Shown one piece after another: positions 17,189 through 25,324 of a stretch of 39,653 nt of DNA. How positions within the stretch are numbered: position 1 is the stretch's first letter; each line of letters starts with the position of its first letter. The position numbers were made by a program, and so were the translations under genes. This stretch comes from an uncultured Bacilli bacterium (GTDB lineage Bacteria; Bacillota_I; Bacilli_A; RF39; UBA660), in the NCBI GenBank assembly GCA_944358875.1, contig CALVRZ010000013.1:1-39653 (forward strand), in the 5' to 3' direction. The notes below the pieces were generated by a model, which worked only from the letters and a program-made list of their open reading frames with translations, searched no databases and was not told where the DNA came from.

Positions 17189-17214
17189 GAACCTTAAAAT
17201 CAAGGTTCTTATTT
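17183..17214. terminator. bidirectional terminator between DUF1292 gene and clpB
   Basis: AAATAAGAACCTT pairs with AAGGTTCTTATTT around a 6-base loop; A/T runs on both sides let it work for both convergent genes. Confidence 0.85.
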
Positions 17215-19320
17215 TCTATATAATTTATCATCTTTAACATCAATAATAATATTATCACCAAATTTAACTTTATCCAAAATAATCTCATTAGCGATTAAAG
17301 TATCAATATTTTTACTTACATACCTTTTAATAGGACGAGCACCAAAATTCTCATCATAAGAATTATCAATAATAAATTTCTTTGCTTCGTCTGTAAGCGT
17401 AATTGTAATATTTTTATCACTAAGTCTATTTTGTGTTTCCATAATAATCTTATCAAGAATACTATAAATAACATCTTTAGTTAAAGATTTAAAGACAATA
17501 ATTTCATCAATACGGTTAATAAATTCAGGCTTAAAAGTATGGTAAAGTTCTTGCATAACAAGTTCATTAGCATTCTCATGATTTTCCAATATATAGTTAC
17601 TTCCTAAATTAGAAGTCATTATAATAATCGTATTTTTAAAATCTACTGTTCTACCTTGTGAATCAGTTATTCGGCCATCATCTAAGATTTGAAGTAAGAT
17701 ATTAAAGACATCTTTATGGGCTTTTTCAATTTCATCGAATAAAACAATACTATAAGGATTTCTTCTAACTGCTTCCGTTAGCTGTCCACCTTCATCATAA
17801 CCAACATATCCTGGAGGAGCACCAACTAATCTAGATACAGAATGACTTTCCATATACTCACTCATATCAATTCTAATCATATGTCTTTCATCATCAAATA
17901 GTTCATAAGCAAGAGTTTTAGCAATTTCTGTCTTACCAACTCCTGTAGGACCTAAGAAGATAAAGGAACCAATTGGACGATTAGGATCTTTGATACCCGC
18001 TCTAGCACGGATAATGGCATCGCTTACAAGTTCGATTGCCTCATCTTGTCCCATAACTCTTTTCTTCATATTATCTTTCAAATGCAAAAGCTTATCTCTT
18101 TCACTGCCAACAAGTTTACTAATTGGAATATTCGTCCAACGTGAAATAATTTTAGCAATAGCTTCATCATCGACCGTATCAGATAAAATATCCGACTTAT
18201 TAGCATCTTGTAAAGTGGCAAGTTCTTTTTCAAGAGTAGGGATAGTACCATGTCTTAAAACAGCTGCTTGTTCTAAATCGTAAGAATTTTCTGCTCTTTC
18301 CAAATTGTAATAAGCTTTCTCAATTTCCTCTTTCTTTTTATTAATCTTATTATTAATATCTTTTTCATCTTCCCATTTGCTTCGCAATTCTTTTTCTTGA
18401 ACTTTTAAATCATCCATTTTTTTCTTGATTTCTTCTTTTCTTTTTAAAGATAATTCATCTTTTTCTTTCTTTAAAGCTTGAAGTTCAATTTCCAGTTGCA
18501 TAATTTCTCTTGTTAAATTATCCAAAGCTTTAGGAACCGATTCCATTTGTACCTTAATTGTCGCACAAGCTTCATCGACTAAGTCAATCGCTTTATCTGG
18601 CAAGAAACGATCTGTAATATAACGATCAGATAAAGTAGCGGCAGCCACTAAAGCATTATCTTTAATATTAACACCATGATAAACCTCAAATCTCTGTTTT
18701 AAACCGCGTAAAATTGTAATTGTATCACTTACAGTTGGTTCACTGACAAGAACTTTTTGAAAACGTCTCTCTAAGGCACCATCTTTTTCAATATATTTAC
18801 GATATTCATTCAAAGTAGTCGCACCAATACAGTGAATTTCACCACGAGCAAGCATAGGTTTAAGCATATTGCCTGCATCCATTGCCCCTTCAACAGCACC
18901 TGCACCAACGATCATATGAATTTCATCGATAAACATAATAATTTGTCCATCAGAGTCTTTTACTTCTTTCAAAACAGCTTTCAAACGTTCTTCAAATTCA
19001 CCACGATATTTAGCACCTGCAATAAGTGCTCCCATATCTAGTTCCCAAATTGTCTTATCTTTTAAACTATTAGGAACATCACCTTTAACAATACGACCAG
19101 CAAGTCCTTCGACAATCGCTGTTTTACCAACACCAGGTTCACCAATTAAAACAGGATTATTTTTTGTCTTTCTAGATAAAATACGTGTAATACTATATAT
19201 TTCCTCATCACGACCTATGACAGGATCAACCTTGCCATCTTTTACGGCCTGTGTTATGTCTCTTCCATATTTTTCTAAGACATTTTCCAAATTTTCTTGA
19301 TATGGATTTTGTCCATTCAT
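17209..19320 (-). CDS. clpB: ClpB-type disaggregase lacking the N-terminal domain
   Basis: A 703-residue AAA+ chaperone. The first Walker A 'GEPGVGKT' lies at residues 60-67 and the second 'GPTGVGKTE' near 455, with a charged coiled-coil middle domain (about 250-370) between them; this ClpB-type middle domain drives DnaK-dependent disaggregation. Standard ClpB is ~860 residues with a ~145-residue Clp_N domain, absent here; the protein starts directly in the linker before D1. A clear AAAGGAGGGA ribosome site precedes the ATG, and a CIRCE-controlled promoter lies 50-90 bases upstream, so the short form is the encoded product and not a mis-called start. It has no ClpP-binding tripeptide that I can identify. 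Confidence 0.92.
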   Translation of the reverse strand: MNGQNPYQENLENVLEKYGRDITQAVKDGKVDPVIGRDEEIYSITRILSRKTKNNPVLIGEPGVGKTAIVEGLAGRIVKGDVPNSLKDKTIWELDMGALIAGAKYRGEFEERLKAVLKEVKDSDGQIIMFIDEIHMIVGAGAVEGAMDAGNMLKPMLARGEIHCIGATTLNEYRKYIEKDGALERRFQKVLVSEPTVSDTITILRGLKQRFEVYHGVNIKDNALVAAATLSDRYITDRFLPDKAIDLVDEACATIKVQMESVPKALDNLTREIMQLEIELQALKKEKDELSLKRKEEIKKKMDDLKVQEKELRSKWEDEKDINNKINKKKEEIEKAYYNLERAENSYDLEQAAVLRHGTIPTLEKELATLQDANKSDILSDTVDDEAIAKIISRWTNIPISKLVGSERDKLLHLKDNMKKRVMGQDEAIELVSDAIIRARAGIKDPNRPIGSFIFLGPTGVGKTEIAKTLAYELFDDERHMIRIDMSEYMESHSVSRLVGAPPGYVGYDEGGQLTEAVRRNPYSIVLFDEIEKAHKDVFNILLQILDDGRITDSQGRTVDFKNTIIIMTSNLGSNYILENHENANELVMQELYHTFKPEFINRIDEIIVFKSLTKDVIYSILDKIIMETQNRLSDKNITITLTDEAKKFIIDNSYDENFGARPIKRYVSKNIDTLIANEIILDKVKFGDNIIIDVKDDKLYRK

Positions 19321-19369
19321 AATATCCCTCCTTTACACTTTATTTAGTACAAAACCATACTACGTATTA

Positions 19370-19397
19370 ATTATAACACTATTTTAGCAATTGTCAA
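19370..19397 (-). promoter_or_regulatory. sigma-A promoter of clpB
   Basis: Minus strand: TTGACA (19397-19392), 16-base spacer, TATAAT (19375-19370). The -35 lies within the CIRCE element, so repressor binding would block polymerase. Confidence 0.8.
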
Positions 19398-19410
19398 TAT
19401 AGATTGCTAA
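19384..19410. promoter_or_regulatory. CIRCE operator (HrcA-binding site)
   Basis: A 9-9-9 inverted repeat: TTAGCAATC - N9 - AATTGCTAA on the minus strand, against the consensus TTAGCACTC-N9-GAGTGCTAA. The outer seven bases of each arm match the consensus exactly. Implies HrcA heat-shock repression of clpB. Confidence 0.85.
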
Positions 19411-19435
19411 TTTATTATCTAAAAAAAGTACAATT

Positions 19436-20239
19436 CTATCTTCTTGTACCTTCTTTAAAAATCTTACGAGTTAATATTTTTCCCATTTGATATGGAGCAT
19501 GTTTTTCAAACAAATAAGGTTCAAAATGATAATTAATCATTCCTGTATTAAGAACTTCATCACTAACACCATATGGATAATCACTAACATCTAAAATATA
19601 AACATCTTCATTATCCTTAAGAGCATTTTCTGTTAGAATATGACCTGAAATTGTATTAATAACTAAATCACTTTGATGAATAACTTGGTTTAATTTAAGT
19701 GTATCAGAAAGATAAAAACCAATATTTTCAAGTTCCAGTAATTGATAAATATCATTGACACCAACTCTATATTTAAAATTTTGTCCCAAACTCATAACCA
19801 ATTTAGCTAAATGACCATAACCCAAGATACCAATATTTTTACATCTTTCTTTGGCCATAATACTAAAAATAGCGTCCGCGACTAAAAAATCTTTCTCTTC
19901 CCGTAACTTATCATCATTATTATATGTAATAATATCCACTTTATCAGATAAGTTATTCAAAAACTGATTACTATTATTAACAAATAATATTTTTTTACTA
20001 CTTAAATTATCAAACATTTCTTTTTTAATTACTAAATCTTCATATATTGAATGAATTATTCCATCGTTAGTAATACCCCTAATAGGTAAAATAAAAATAT
20101 CAAAATCATTAAATTTAATCTTTCTTAAATCATCATTAGTATCAACTATTTTAACTTTATCAATATTATACTTATCTTTTAACTCCATAGCCATATGAGC
20201 ACTCATTAAATCTCTACCCAAAAAAAGCACATTTTTCAC
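19436..20239 (-). CDS. dpaA: dipicolinate synthase subunit A-like protein
   Basis: A 267-residue protein. With SpoVFB/DpaB, DpaA oxidises a tetrahydrodipicolinate derivative to dipicolinic acid in the mother cell for spore heat resistance. Similarity to Bacillus DpaA: 'FDIFILPIRGITNDG' (family 'ILPVSG..DEG'), 'NSNQFLNNL', the NAD(P)-binding 'NIGILGYGHLAKLV', 'SDLVINTISGHILT' (family 'INTIPALV.T') and the ending 'EKHAPYQMGKIL' (family 'IVAPKTAGQIL'). The long open frame extends to 20347, but AAAGGAG lies seven bases before a GTG at 20239, which gives the expected N-terminus 'KNVLFLGRD'. No dpaB partner is next to it. Divergence from Bacillus is considerable. Confidence 0.8.
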   Translation of the reverse strand: MKNVLFLGRDLMSAHMAMELKDKYNIDKVKIVDTNDDLRKIKFNDFDIFILPIRGITNDGIIHSIYEDLVIKKEMFDNLSSKKILFVNNSNQFLNNLSDKVDIITYNNDDKLREEKDFLVADAIFSIMAKERCKNIGILGYGHLAKLVMSLGQNFKYRVGVNDIYQLLELENIGFYLSDTLKLNQVIHQSDLVINTISGHILTENALKDNEDVYILDVSDYPYGVSDEVLNTGMINYHFEPYLFEKHAPYQMGKILTRKIFKEGTRR

Positions 20240-20266
20240 ATCGATTCTCCTTTCATTGATATGTAT

Positions 20267-20275
20267 TAATATATG
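20267..20275 (-). promoter_or_regulatory. possible sigma-K-type -10 element before dpaA-like gene
   Basis: Minus strand CATATATTA, matching CATANNNTA, 27 bases before the GTG start. Same motif and spacing as before the cotZ-like gene. An AC lies upstream at a slightly long distance (19 bases), so the -35 is uncertain. Confidence 0.4.
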
Positions 20276-20288
20276 ATAGGCTATCATA
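20272..20288. promoter_or_regulatory. 17-bp perfect palindrome between dpaA and the 20377 gene
   Basis: TATGATAG-G-CTATCATA, 8-bp arms around one base. It overlaps the presumed dpaA -10 and lies about 20 bases upstream of the -35 of the divergent promoter, the right place for an operator serving both directions. Confidence 0.5.
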
Positions 20289-20306
20289 AAAGATGTCCCA
20301 AATTTA

Positions 20307-20335
20307 TTGACAAAAATATCAATTAAGTTTATACT
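20307..20335 (+). promoter_or_regulatory. sigma-A promoter of the WG-repeat gene pair
   Basis: TTGACA (20307-20312), 17 bases, TATACT (20330-20335), 42 bases before the start. Confidence 0.75.
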
Positions 20336-20376
20336 AACACATGTCACAAGTTGAAAAGTAAAGGAGAGAAAAAAAT

Positions 20377-20700
20377 ATGAAAGATAATATCAAATTCACT
20401 TTAGAAGATGGTCAAAATTATGATCGCCAAAATAAAAAAATAGTACTCTTGTTACCTGAATTACTTGAAGAAAATAAAGAAAAAGCAAAGAATTATATTG
20501 ATGATTTAACATTTAGAACACTCGCTCCATCAAAAAGAAAATTACTCTTATTTAGAGTAATTGAAACTCTAACTGTTGGTAAAGATACATATGCTCTAGA
20601 TTTAAGCACTCTTCAAATCCATATTGTAACCCATTGGGAACAAGATAACTTAAAGCAGGGCTTTTCAAAAAAATTAATCAATCCTAAAGGAGGAGAATAG
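20377..20700 (+). CDS. small protein related to both ends of the next gene
   Basis: A 107-residue soluble protein with AAAGGAGAG upstream. Its first ~42 residues ('IKFTLEDGQNYD...IVLLLPELLEENKEKAKNYI') align with the N-terminus of the following WG-repeat protein ('ITFTIEND..VYD...IIILLPELINHNKELLEKYF'), and its C-terminal part ('YALDLSTLQIHIVTHWEQD') aligns with that protein's C-terminal region ('VALNIKENKIHFVKSWEKQ'). So it looks like the same frame domain without the repeats. I know no named family for the frame; function unknown. Confidence 0.75.
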   Translation: MKDNIKFTLEDGQNYDRQNKKIVLLLPELLEENKEKAKNYIDDLTFRTLAPSKRKLLLFRVIETLTVGKDTYALDLSTLQIHIVTHWEQDNLKQGFSKKLINPKGGE

Positions 20701-20702
20701 TA

Positions 20703-22034
20703 ATGATTGAAGTAAAAGAAAAAATTACCTTCACCATAGAAAATGACGATAAAGTATATGATTCTGACAATCAAGATATCATTATTCTTTTACCAGAACT
20801 AATTAACCATAATAAAGAGTTACTTGAAAAATATTTTACCTCAAAACTAAAGGCAATACCATTACCAACTTACCTAAGAATATATCCTTATCATGAAAAT
20901 TTAGCACTAGTAAAAGTAAAAAGAAATACCTACATTTACATCGATAAAAATGGAAACCAAGCAATACCGCACGAATTCTATGATGCGCGTAGTTTTAGTG
21001 AAGGTCTAGCATTAGTACAAACAACAGAAGAAATAAAAAGACATTCTTTTATAGACAAAAATTGTAATATAATCATAAGTAATATTGAAGAAGCTCGTGA
21101 TTTTCACGATGGCCGTGCCGCGATAAAGGTCAATGGACGATGGGGTTTTATCAACAAAGAAGGAAAAATTACTATTTCATGTGTTTATAATGCCGTATCG
21201 GACTACAGCGAAGGTTTAGCAGCAGTCCAATGTGATAACGGATTATGGAAATATGTAGCAAAGGATGGCTATGAATTCATTCAAGACAAATTTAGCTTTG
21301 CCAGAGATTTTCACGATGGCTTAGCCTTGGTTAAAGAAGGGAAAATCACTAGTTTTATCAATAAAGAAGGAAGAAAAGTAATTTCCCTAGGTGATGATTG
21401 TAAATATATTAGTAGTTTTTATAATAATTTTGCATTATATTATACAGATAATGGTATAAATTTTATTGACAAAAATGGCAATAAGTTATTTAAAACAGAA
21501 AAATATAATAAAGCTCGTAGTTTTTCATTATCTAGGGCATCAGTTTTCAATGGTGATAAATGGGGCTATATTGATGAAAATGGTACTGAAATAATTCCTT
21601 GCATCTACAATGAAGCATATGATTTCCAAGAAAATGGTTTAGCTTTAGTATGTAGAGACGGCAAATGGGGTTATATTAACACAAATGGTGAAGAAGTAAT
21701 TCCTCTTAAGTATAAGGATGCCGAAAGTTTTAGTGAAGGTTTAGCCTTAGTTACTAATCAAGATGACGAGAAATATTTTATAAATATCAATAGCGAAATT
21801 CAAGAAAACTTCCCCAAAACAAGTAATAATTTAGATTCATATCTTGAATTAATTAAATTATTATCAAATCAACAAAATTCTCATATCACAGTTGCATTAA
21901 ACATTAAGGAAAATAAAATACATTTTGTTAAATCATGGGAAAAACAAACCGTCCTAGTTAATGAAAAAGGTGAAAAAATAACCCTAAGTCAAGAAGATTA
22001 CCAAGAATTAACCAAAAAATTAGCCAAAAAGTAA
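20703..22034 (+). CDS. WG-repeat protein
   Basis: A 443-residue soluble protein without a signal peptide. From about residue 60 to 365 it has about seven to eight WG/KWG-type beta repeats of roughly 40 residues, for example 'GRWGFINKEGKITI', 'DKWGYIDENGTEIIPC', 'GKWGYINTNGEEVIPL', each preceded by 'A.DF..GLA.V' or 'SFSEGLALV'. Several repeats are degenerate (the W is lost in 'NTYIYIDKNG' and 'ITSFINKEG'). WG repeats are widespread in bacteria and are thought to bind proteins or ligands; no enzyme is attached. The N- and C-terminal flanks match the small neighbouring gene. Start at ATG 20703 with AAAGGAGGAG upstream. Confidence 0.85.
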   Translation: MIEVKEKITFTIENDDKVYDSDNQDIIILLPELINHNKELLEKYFTSKLKAIPLPTYLRIYPYHENLALVKVKRNTYIYIDKNGNQAIPHEFYDARSFSEGLALVQTTEEIKRHSFIDKNCNIIISNIEEARDFHDGRAAIKVNGRWGFINKEGKITISCVYNAVSDYSEGLAAVQCDNGLWKYVAKDGYEFIQDKFSFARDFHDGLALVKEGKITSFINKEGRKVISLGDDCKYISSFYNNFALYYTDNGINFIDKNGNKLFKTEKYNKARSFSLSRASVFNGDKWGYIDENGTEIIPCIYNEAYDFQENGLALVCRDGKWGYINTNGEEVIPLKYKDAESFSEGLALVTNQDDEKYFININSEIQENFPKTSNNLDSYLELIKLLSNQQNSHITVALNIKENKIHFVKSWEKQTVLVNEKGEKITLSQEDYQELTKKLAKK

Positions 22035-22061
22035 AACCATTTCCAAATATCTCCTAAATTA

Positions 22062-22090
22062 TTGACATCTTTTAATATATCAACTATAAT
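22062..22090 (+). promoter_or_regulatory. consensus sigma-A promoter of the 22125-frr unit
   Basis: TTGACA (22062-22067), 17 bases, TATAAT (22085-22090). A TTG start for the longest frame would lie in the -35, which excludes it. Confidence 0.85.
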
Positions 22091-22124
22091 TTTTATAGGG
22101 TTAATATCCCAAGGAAGGATTTAT

Positions 22125-22370
22125 ATGGAACAAGGAAAAATTAATGAATTTTACAAACAATTATTAAATTTAAGTAGTCTATCTATCGATGTTTTAAAAG
22201 AAATCGAAAGTCGTAGTACTGATACCTTTACCGATGAAGAATATCAAAAAATGTTAGAATTACGTCAAATATTACCTGATTTAAATAGACTCTTAAACAT
22301 TCCTGATATTGTTTGTGAAATCGATGAAATATATGAAGAAAGAGAAATAAATCCCAAGAAAGGAAGATAA
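22125..22370 (+). CDS. small acidic protein before frr, unknown function
   Basis: An 81-residue acidic, helical protein ('KINEFYKQLLNLSSLSIDVLKEIESRSTDTF' split over two helices, then 'LRQILPDLNRLLNIPDIV'). The start is set by the consensus promoter upstream and by AAGGAAGG at 22110-22117. It has no cysteines beyond one and no membrane segment. Seven bases separate it from frr, so it is cotranscribed. In most Bacilli pyrH precedes frr; here it does not. I do not recognise a family. Confidence 0.7.
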   Translation: MEQGKINEFYKQLLNLSSLSIDVLKEIESRSTDTFTDEEYQKMLELRQILPDLNRLLNIPDIVCEIDEIYEEREINPKKGR

Positions 22371-22376
22371 AATTAT

Positions 22377-22919
22377 ATGGATGAAGTCTTATTAAATGCT
22401 GAAGTTAAAATGGAAAAAGCTATTACCAATCTTGAACATCGTTTTACAACCGTTCGTGCTGGTCGTGCTAATCCAGCCATCTTAGATGGTATCAATGTTG
22501 AATACTATGGTGTTCCAACACCTATCAAACAATTAGCTAATATTTCTGTACCCGAGGCACGACAATTAAATATCAAACCTTTTGATAAAAGTTGCCTTAA
22601 TGCTATTGAAAAAGCCATCTTTGAAGCCAATATTGGCCTAACGCCCAACAATAATGGTGAATCAATCTTTATCGTTATTCCCGCTTTAACCGAAGAAAGA
22701 AGAAAAGAATTCGTAAAAGAAGTTAAAGCCATCGCTGAAGAAGGAAAGATTGCCTTAAGAAATATTCGCCAAGAAGCCAATTCTGAAATTAAAAAATTAG
22801 AATTACCCGAAGACGATGAAAAAAGAGGTAATAATGAAGTCCAAGACTTAATTAACAAATATAATAAGATTGTTGATGAAAAACTAGCCATTAAAGAAAA
22901 AGAACTAATGACTATATAG
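22377..22919 (+). CDS. frr: ribosome recycling factor
   Basis: A 180-residue protein of near-standard length. RRF splits the post-termination ribosome with EF-G. Signature segments: 'KMEKAITNLEHRFTTVRAGRANPAILDGI.VEYYG.PTPI', 'VPEARQL.IKPFDKS', 'PALTEERRKEFVKEVK' and 'NIRQEAN'. The ribosome site is AAAGGAAG at the end of the preceding gene. Promoter at 22062-22090. Confidence 0.97.
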   Translation: MDEVLLNAEVKMEKAITNLEHRFTTVRAGRANPAILDGINVEYYGVPTPIKQLANISVPEARQLNIKPFDKSCLNAIEKAIFEANIGLTPNNNGESIFIVIPALTEERRKEFVKEVKAIAEEGKIALRNIRQEANSEIKKLELPEDDEKRGNNEVQDLINKYNKIVDEKLAIKEKELMTI

Positions 22920-22934
22920 AATGGGGGAAATTCC

Positions 22935-23750
22935 ATGCCAAATAAAGAAGTGTTTTTACCAACCTTAGAAGAACTCCAAGAATTAGAACAACTCCTAAAA
23001 GATTATCAAAATGAACAATTAGGTAATGGCTACAATAATAGTTACCAATATTTAAAAGCAAAGACTATTGAAAAAATGATTATAACCAGTAATGGTGAAG
23101 ATATCTTAAGAAAAAATGAACATTATATCGTTGATCCCAATATTGCTATAAGTATAGCTAAGATGTATCCTAAAGAAGTAGCCAGTTTTCCTGAACTTGC
23201 CAAAAACAGTGATATCTTTGCTACCATTTTAGAAGAAGGAAGAATACCAAGCAGTCACCCTCTTGATAATTTAGCTTATTTTGACCCATCGATTGCTAAT
23301 TCAACCGATATGAAAAAAAATATTCTTCATCAATTAAACGAAGAACTAAAAAGAAACCCTATGTATCGTTTCACTTATCAATCTTCTTTTATTCTAGATA
23401 GCATCTTTAATGGTCAATATTGGGAGCAATTAAAAAATGCTAATAATATCTATTCATCTAATGACAGAGTATATCTTTATGAACTATTAACAGCCATCGA
23501 TCCAACCTATATCATGAAGACCAATCATGAAGAATTCAAATTATGGCGTGGTAAAGAAGAGTATCATCTTGACGACTCTACCTGTGCTTCATTGCTAGAA
23601 CATGATCGTCGTCGTCTTGTTGCTAGTACGGTTAAGGATTATTGTCGCCGTTATTATTTACCAAGTGTCTGGCCCATGAGAGATATCGAAAAAACAATTG
23701 ATGATCTTCCCGAAGCCAAAAAATTAATCAAATATCTAAATATCAAATAA
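22935..23750 (+). CDS. conserved-looking protein of unknown function after frr
   Basis: A 271-residue soluble, mixed-charge, probably all-helical protein. It follows frr after 15 bases with GGGGGAA as ribosome site, so it likely belongs to the frr unit. Two internal segments resemble each other loosely ('YIVDPNIAISIAKMYPKEVASFPELAKNS' split across helices, and 'LAYFDPSIANSTDMKKNIL'), suggesting short helical repeats in which successive units describe 'position' helices. The C-terminus carries a cluster of arginines ('EHDRRRL') and 'YCRRYYLPSVWPMRD'. No catalytic motif is recognised. The T-box leader starts right after it. Confidence 0.7.
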   Translation: MPNKEVFLPTLEELQELEQLLKDYQNEQLGNGYNNSYQYLKAKTIEKMIITSNGEDILRKNEHYIVDPNIAISIAKMYPKEVASFPELAKNSDIFATILEEGRIPSSHPLDNLAYFDPSIANSTDMKKNILHQLNEELKRNPMYRFTYQSSFILDSIFNGQYWEQLKNANNIYSSNDRVYLYELLTAIDPTYIMKTNHEEFKLWRGKEEYHLDDSTCASLLEHDRRRLVASTVKDYCRRYYLPSVWPMRDIEKTIDDLPEAKKLIKYLNIK

Positions 23751-23769
23751 AACTATCATAAGGAAGTAG

Positions 23770-23952
23770 TAATATTTTAACAAATAATGTTAAGCGAGCT
23801 CTAACAACGGTGCAAAGAGAGCCATTATGGAAAATACGAATTCACCCTTTAGTTTTAATCGTTAATCGCGTTAAGATAGAAGTGTATAACATATGTTATA
23901 AATAAAGGTGGTACCGCGGCTCTGTCGTCCTTTGCTAGGTATCATCTTTTTT
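23770..23952 (+). promoter_or_regulatory. T-box riboswitch, phenylalanine-specific (TTC specifier)
   Basis: The T-box core AAGGTGGTACCGCGG is at 23905-23919. Stem I contains a GGTGCAAAGAGAGC region (23810-23823) and a specifier-loop TTC (Phe) at 23841-23843 in GAA-TTC-ACC context. The terminator is unusual to see so cleanly: GGTGGTACC (23907-23915) inside the T-box pairs completely, allowing two G-U pairs, with GGTATCATC (23938-23946), followed by six T. Uncharged tRNA-Phe bound to the T-box would prevent this pairing and allow read-through. The alternative antiterminator uses AAAGG with CCTTT. It controls the next three genes including pheS and pheT. Confidence 0.92.
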
Positions 23953-23976
23953 ATGTATAAATTATAAGGAGGCTCT

Positions 23977-24267
23977 ATGAATTATCAAATAGATTACTTA
24001 TTAAAATATATATCTAATGAAACATTTAAAAAGATTAAAGCAGAGAAAAGTGACTATATCCTAACTAACCTAGAAGATAACTATCGTGATGTCGATTTAA
24101 ATATCAAATATCTTTTAAACTATGGAATTAATCACAACATCGACAAAGTCATCTATGAAATGTTAGAAGATTTATTTCTTCCTCATAACGACTTCATAAA
24201 TAAAATCAACTCTTTAGAAAAAAATCTAACTAAAGAAGAAATAGTTGCTATGTTAGAAAACCAATAA
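23977..24267 (+). CDS. unknown protein, first gene of the Phe T-box operon
   Basis: A 96-residue soluble helical protein between the T-box and pheS, with AAGGAGG before the ATG. It reads 'YLLKYISNETFKKIKAEKSDYIL', 'YRDVDLNIKYLLNYGI', and 'VIYEMLEDLFLPHNDFINKINSLEKNLTKEEIVAML'; the pattern suggests three or four helices. It does not look like ACT (Phe-binding) domain, transporter, or chorismate enzyme. Being under Phe control implies a role linked to phenylalanine supply or to the synthetase, but that is context only. Confidence 0.7.
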   Translation: MNYQIDYLLKYISNETFKKIKAEKSDYILTNLEDNYRDVDLNIKYLLNYGINHNIDKVIYEMLEDLFLPHNDFINKINSLEKNLTKEEIVAMLENQ

Positions 24268-24284
24268 AGAAAGGAATGATAACC

Positions 24285-25322
24285 ATGGATCAATTAAAAA
24301 AAGAAATTCAAGCAAAATTAACAAGTGCCAAAACCCTAGAAGAATTAAACAATTTAAAAGTTGAATATCTAGGTAAAAAAGGCATAATTACTGAACTAAA
24401 TAGCAAAATCAAAGAAATTCCTAATGAAGAAAAGAAAACATATGGTATGAAAGTCAATGAACTACGTACCTTATTCAATGATTTATATAATCAAAGTAAA
24501 GAAAATATCGAACTAGAAGAAGTAAATCGTCGTTTAGAAAGTGAAGCAATCGATGTAACTTTACCTGCGACCAAAATAGAAGTAGGAGCACCACATAGTT
24601 TAGAAAAATTAATTGAAGAATTAGAAGAATTACTAATGTCGATGGGTTATGATGTTGTCGAAGGTCCTGAAGTTGAGAAAGACTTGTACAATTTCGAATT
24701 ACTAAACTTACCCAAAGGTCATCCCGCTCGTGATGCTCAAGATACTTTCTATATTCAAGATGATGAAATCCTTTTACGTAGTCAAACATCACCCGTTCAA
24801 GTAAGAACGATGTTAGAAAATACTGATAAAACACCAATAAGAATTATCTGTCCCGGCAAAACCTATCGCCGTGATGAAGATGATGCAACTCATTCCCATC
24901 AATTTACTCAAATGGAAGGATTACTTGTCGATGAGAACGTTTCCTTAGCCAATCTCAAAGCAACCTTCGATGTCATCGCCAAAAAACTATTCGGAGAAAC
25001 CAGACAAACAAGATTTAGACCATCATTTTATCCATTTACAGAACCATCAGTAGAATTAGATATTTCATGCTTTAACTGTGAAGGCAAAGGATGTCCTATT
25101 TGTAAAAATACCGGTTGGATAACCGTCGGTGGTGCAGGTATGGTTCATCCTAAAGTTCTAGATAACTGTGGCTATGATCCTGAAAAATTCACCGGTTTCG
25201 CTTTCGGCTTTGGTATTGAAAGATTGGCCATGTTAAAATATGGTGTTAAAGATATCCGTACTTTTTATACACCAAATGATCTACGTGTTTTAGAGCAATT
25301 CAAAAGAAAGGATAGTGAATAA
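24285..25322 (+). CDS. pheS: phenylalanyl-tRNA synthetase alpha subunit
   Basis: A 345-residue class II synthetase subunit. N-terminal coiled-coil ('LEELNNLKVEYLGKKGIIT'), motif 2 region 'RIICPGKTYRRDEDDATHSHQFTQMEGL', 'PSFYPFTEPSVELDISC', and motif 3 'GFGIERLAMLKYGV..IR'. The insertion 'CFNCEGKGCPICKNTGW' has four cysteines (C-x2-C-x4-C-x2-C), a possible zinc site seen in part of the family. The in-frame ATG at 24276 directly abuts the AAAGGA site, so the ATG at 24285 is preferred. PheS and PheT form the (alpha-beta)2 enzyme charging tRNA-Phe. Confidence 0.96.
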   Translation: MDQLKKEIQAKLTSAKTLEELNNLKVEYLGKKGIITELNSKIKEIPNEEKKTYGMKVNELRTLFNDLYNQSKENIELEEVNRRLESEAIDVTLPATKIEVGAPHSLEKLIEELEELLMSMGYDVVEGPEVEKDLYNFELLNLPKGHPARDAQDTFYIQDDEILLRSQTSPVQVRTMLENTDKTPIRIICPGKTYRRDEDDATHSHQFTQMEGLLVDENVSLANLKATFDVIAKKLFGETRQTRFRPSFYPFTEPSVELDISCFNCEGKGCPICKNTGWITVGGAGMVHPKVLDNCGYDPEKFTGFAFGFGIERLAMLKYGVKDIRTFYTPNDLRVLEQFKRKDSE

Positions 25323-25324
25323 TA

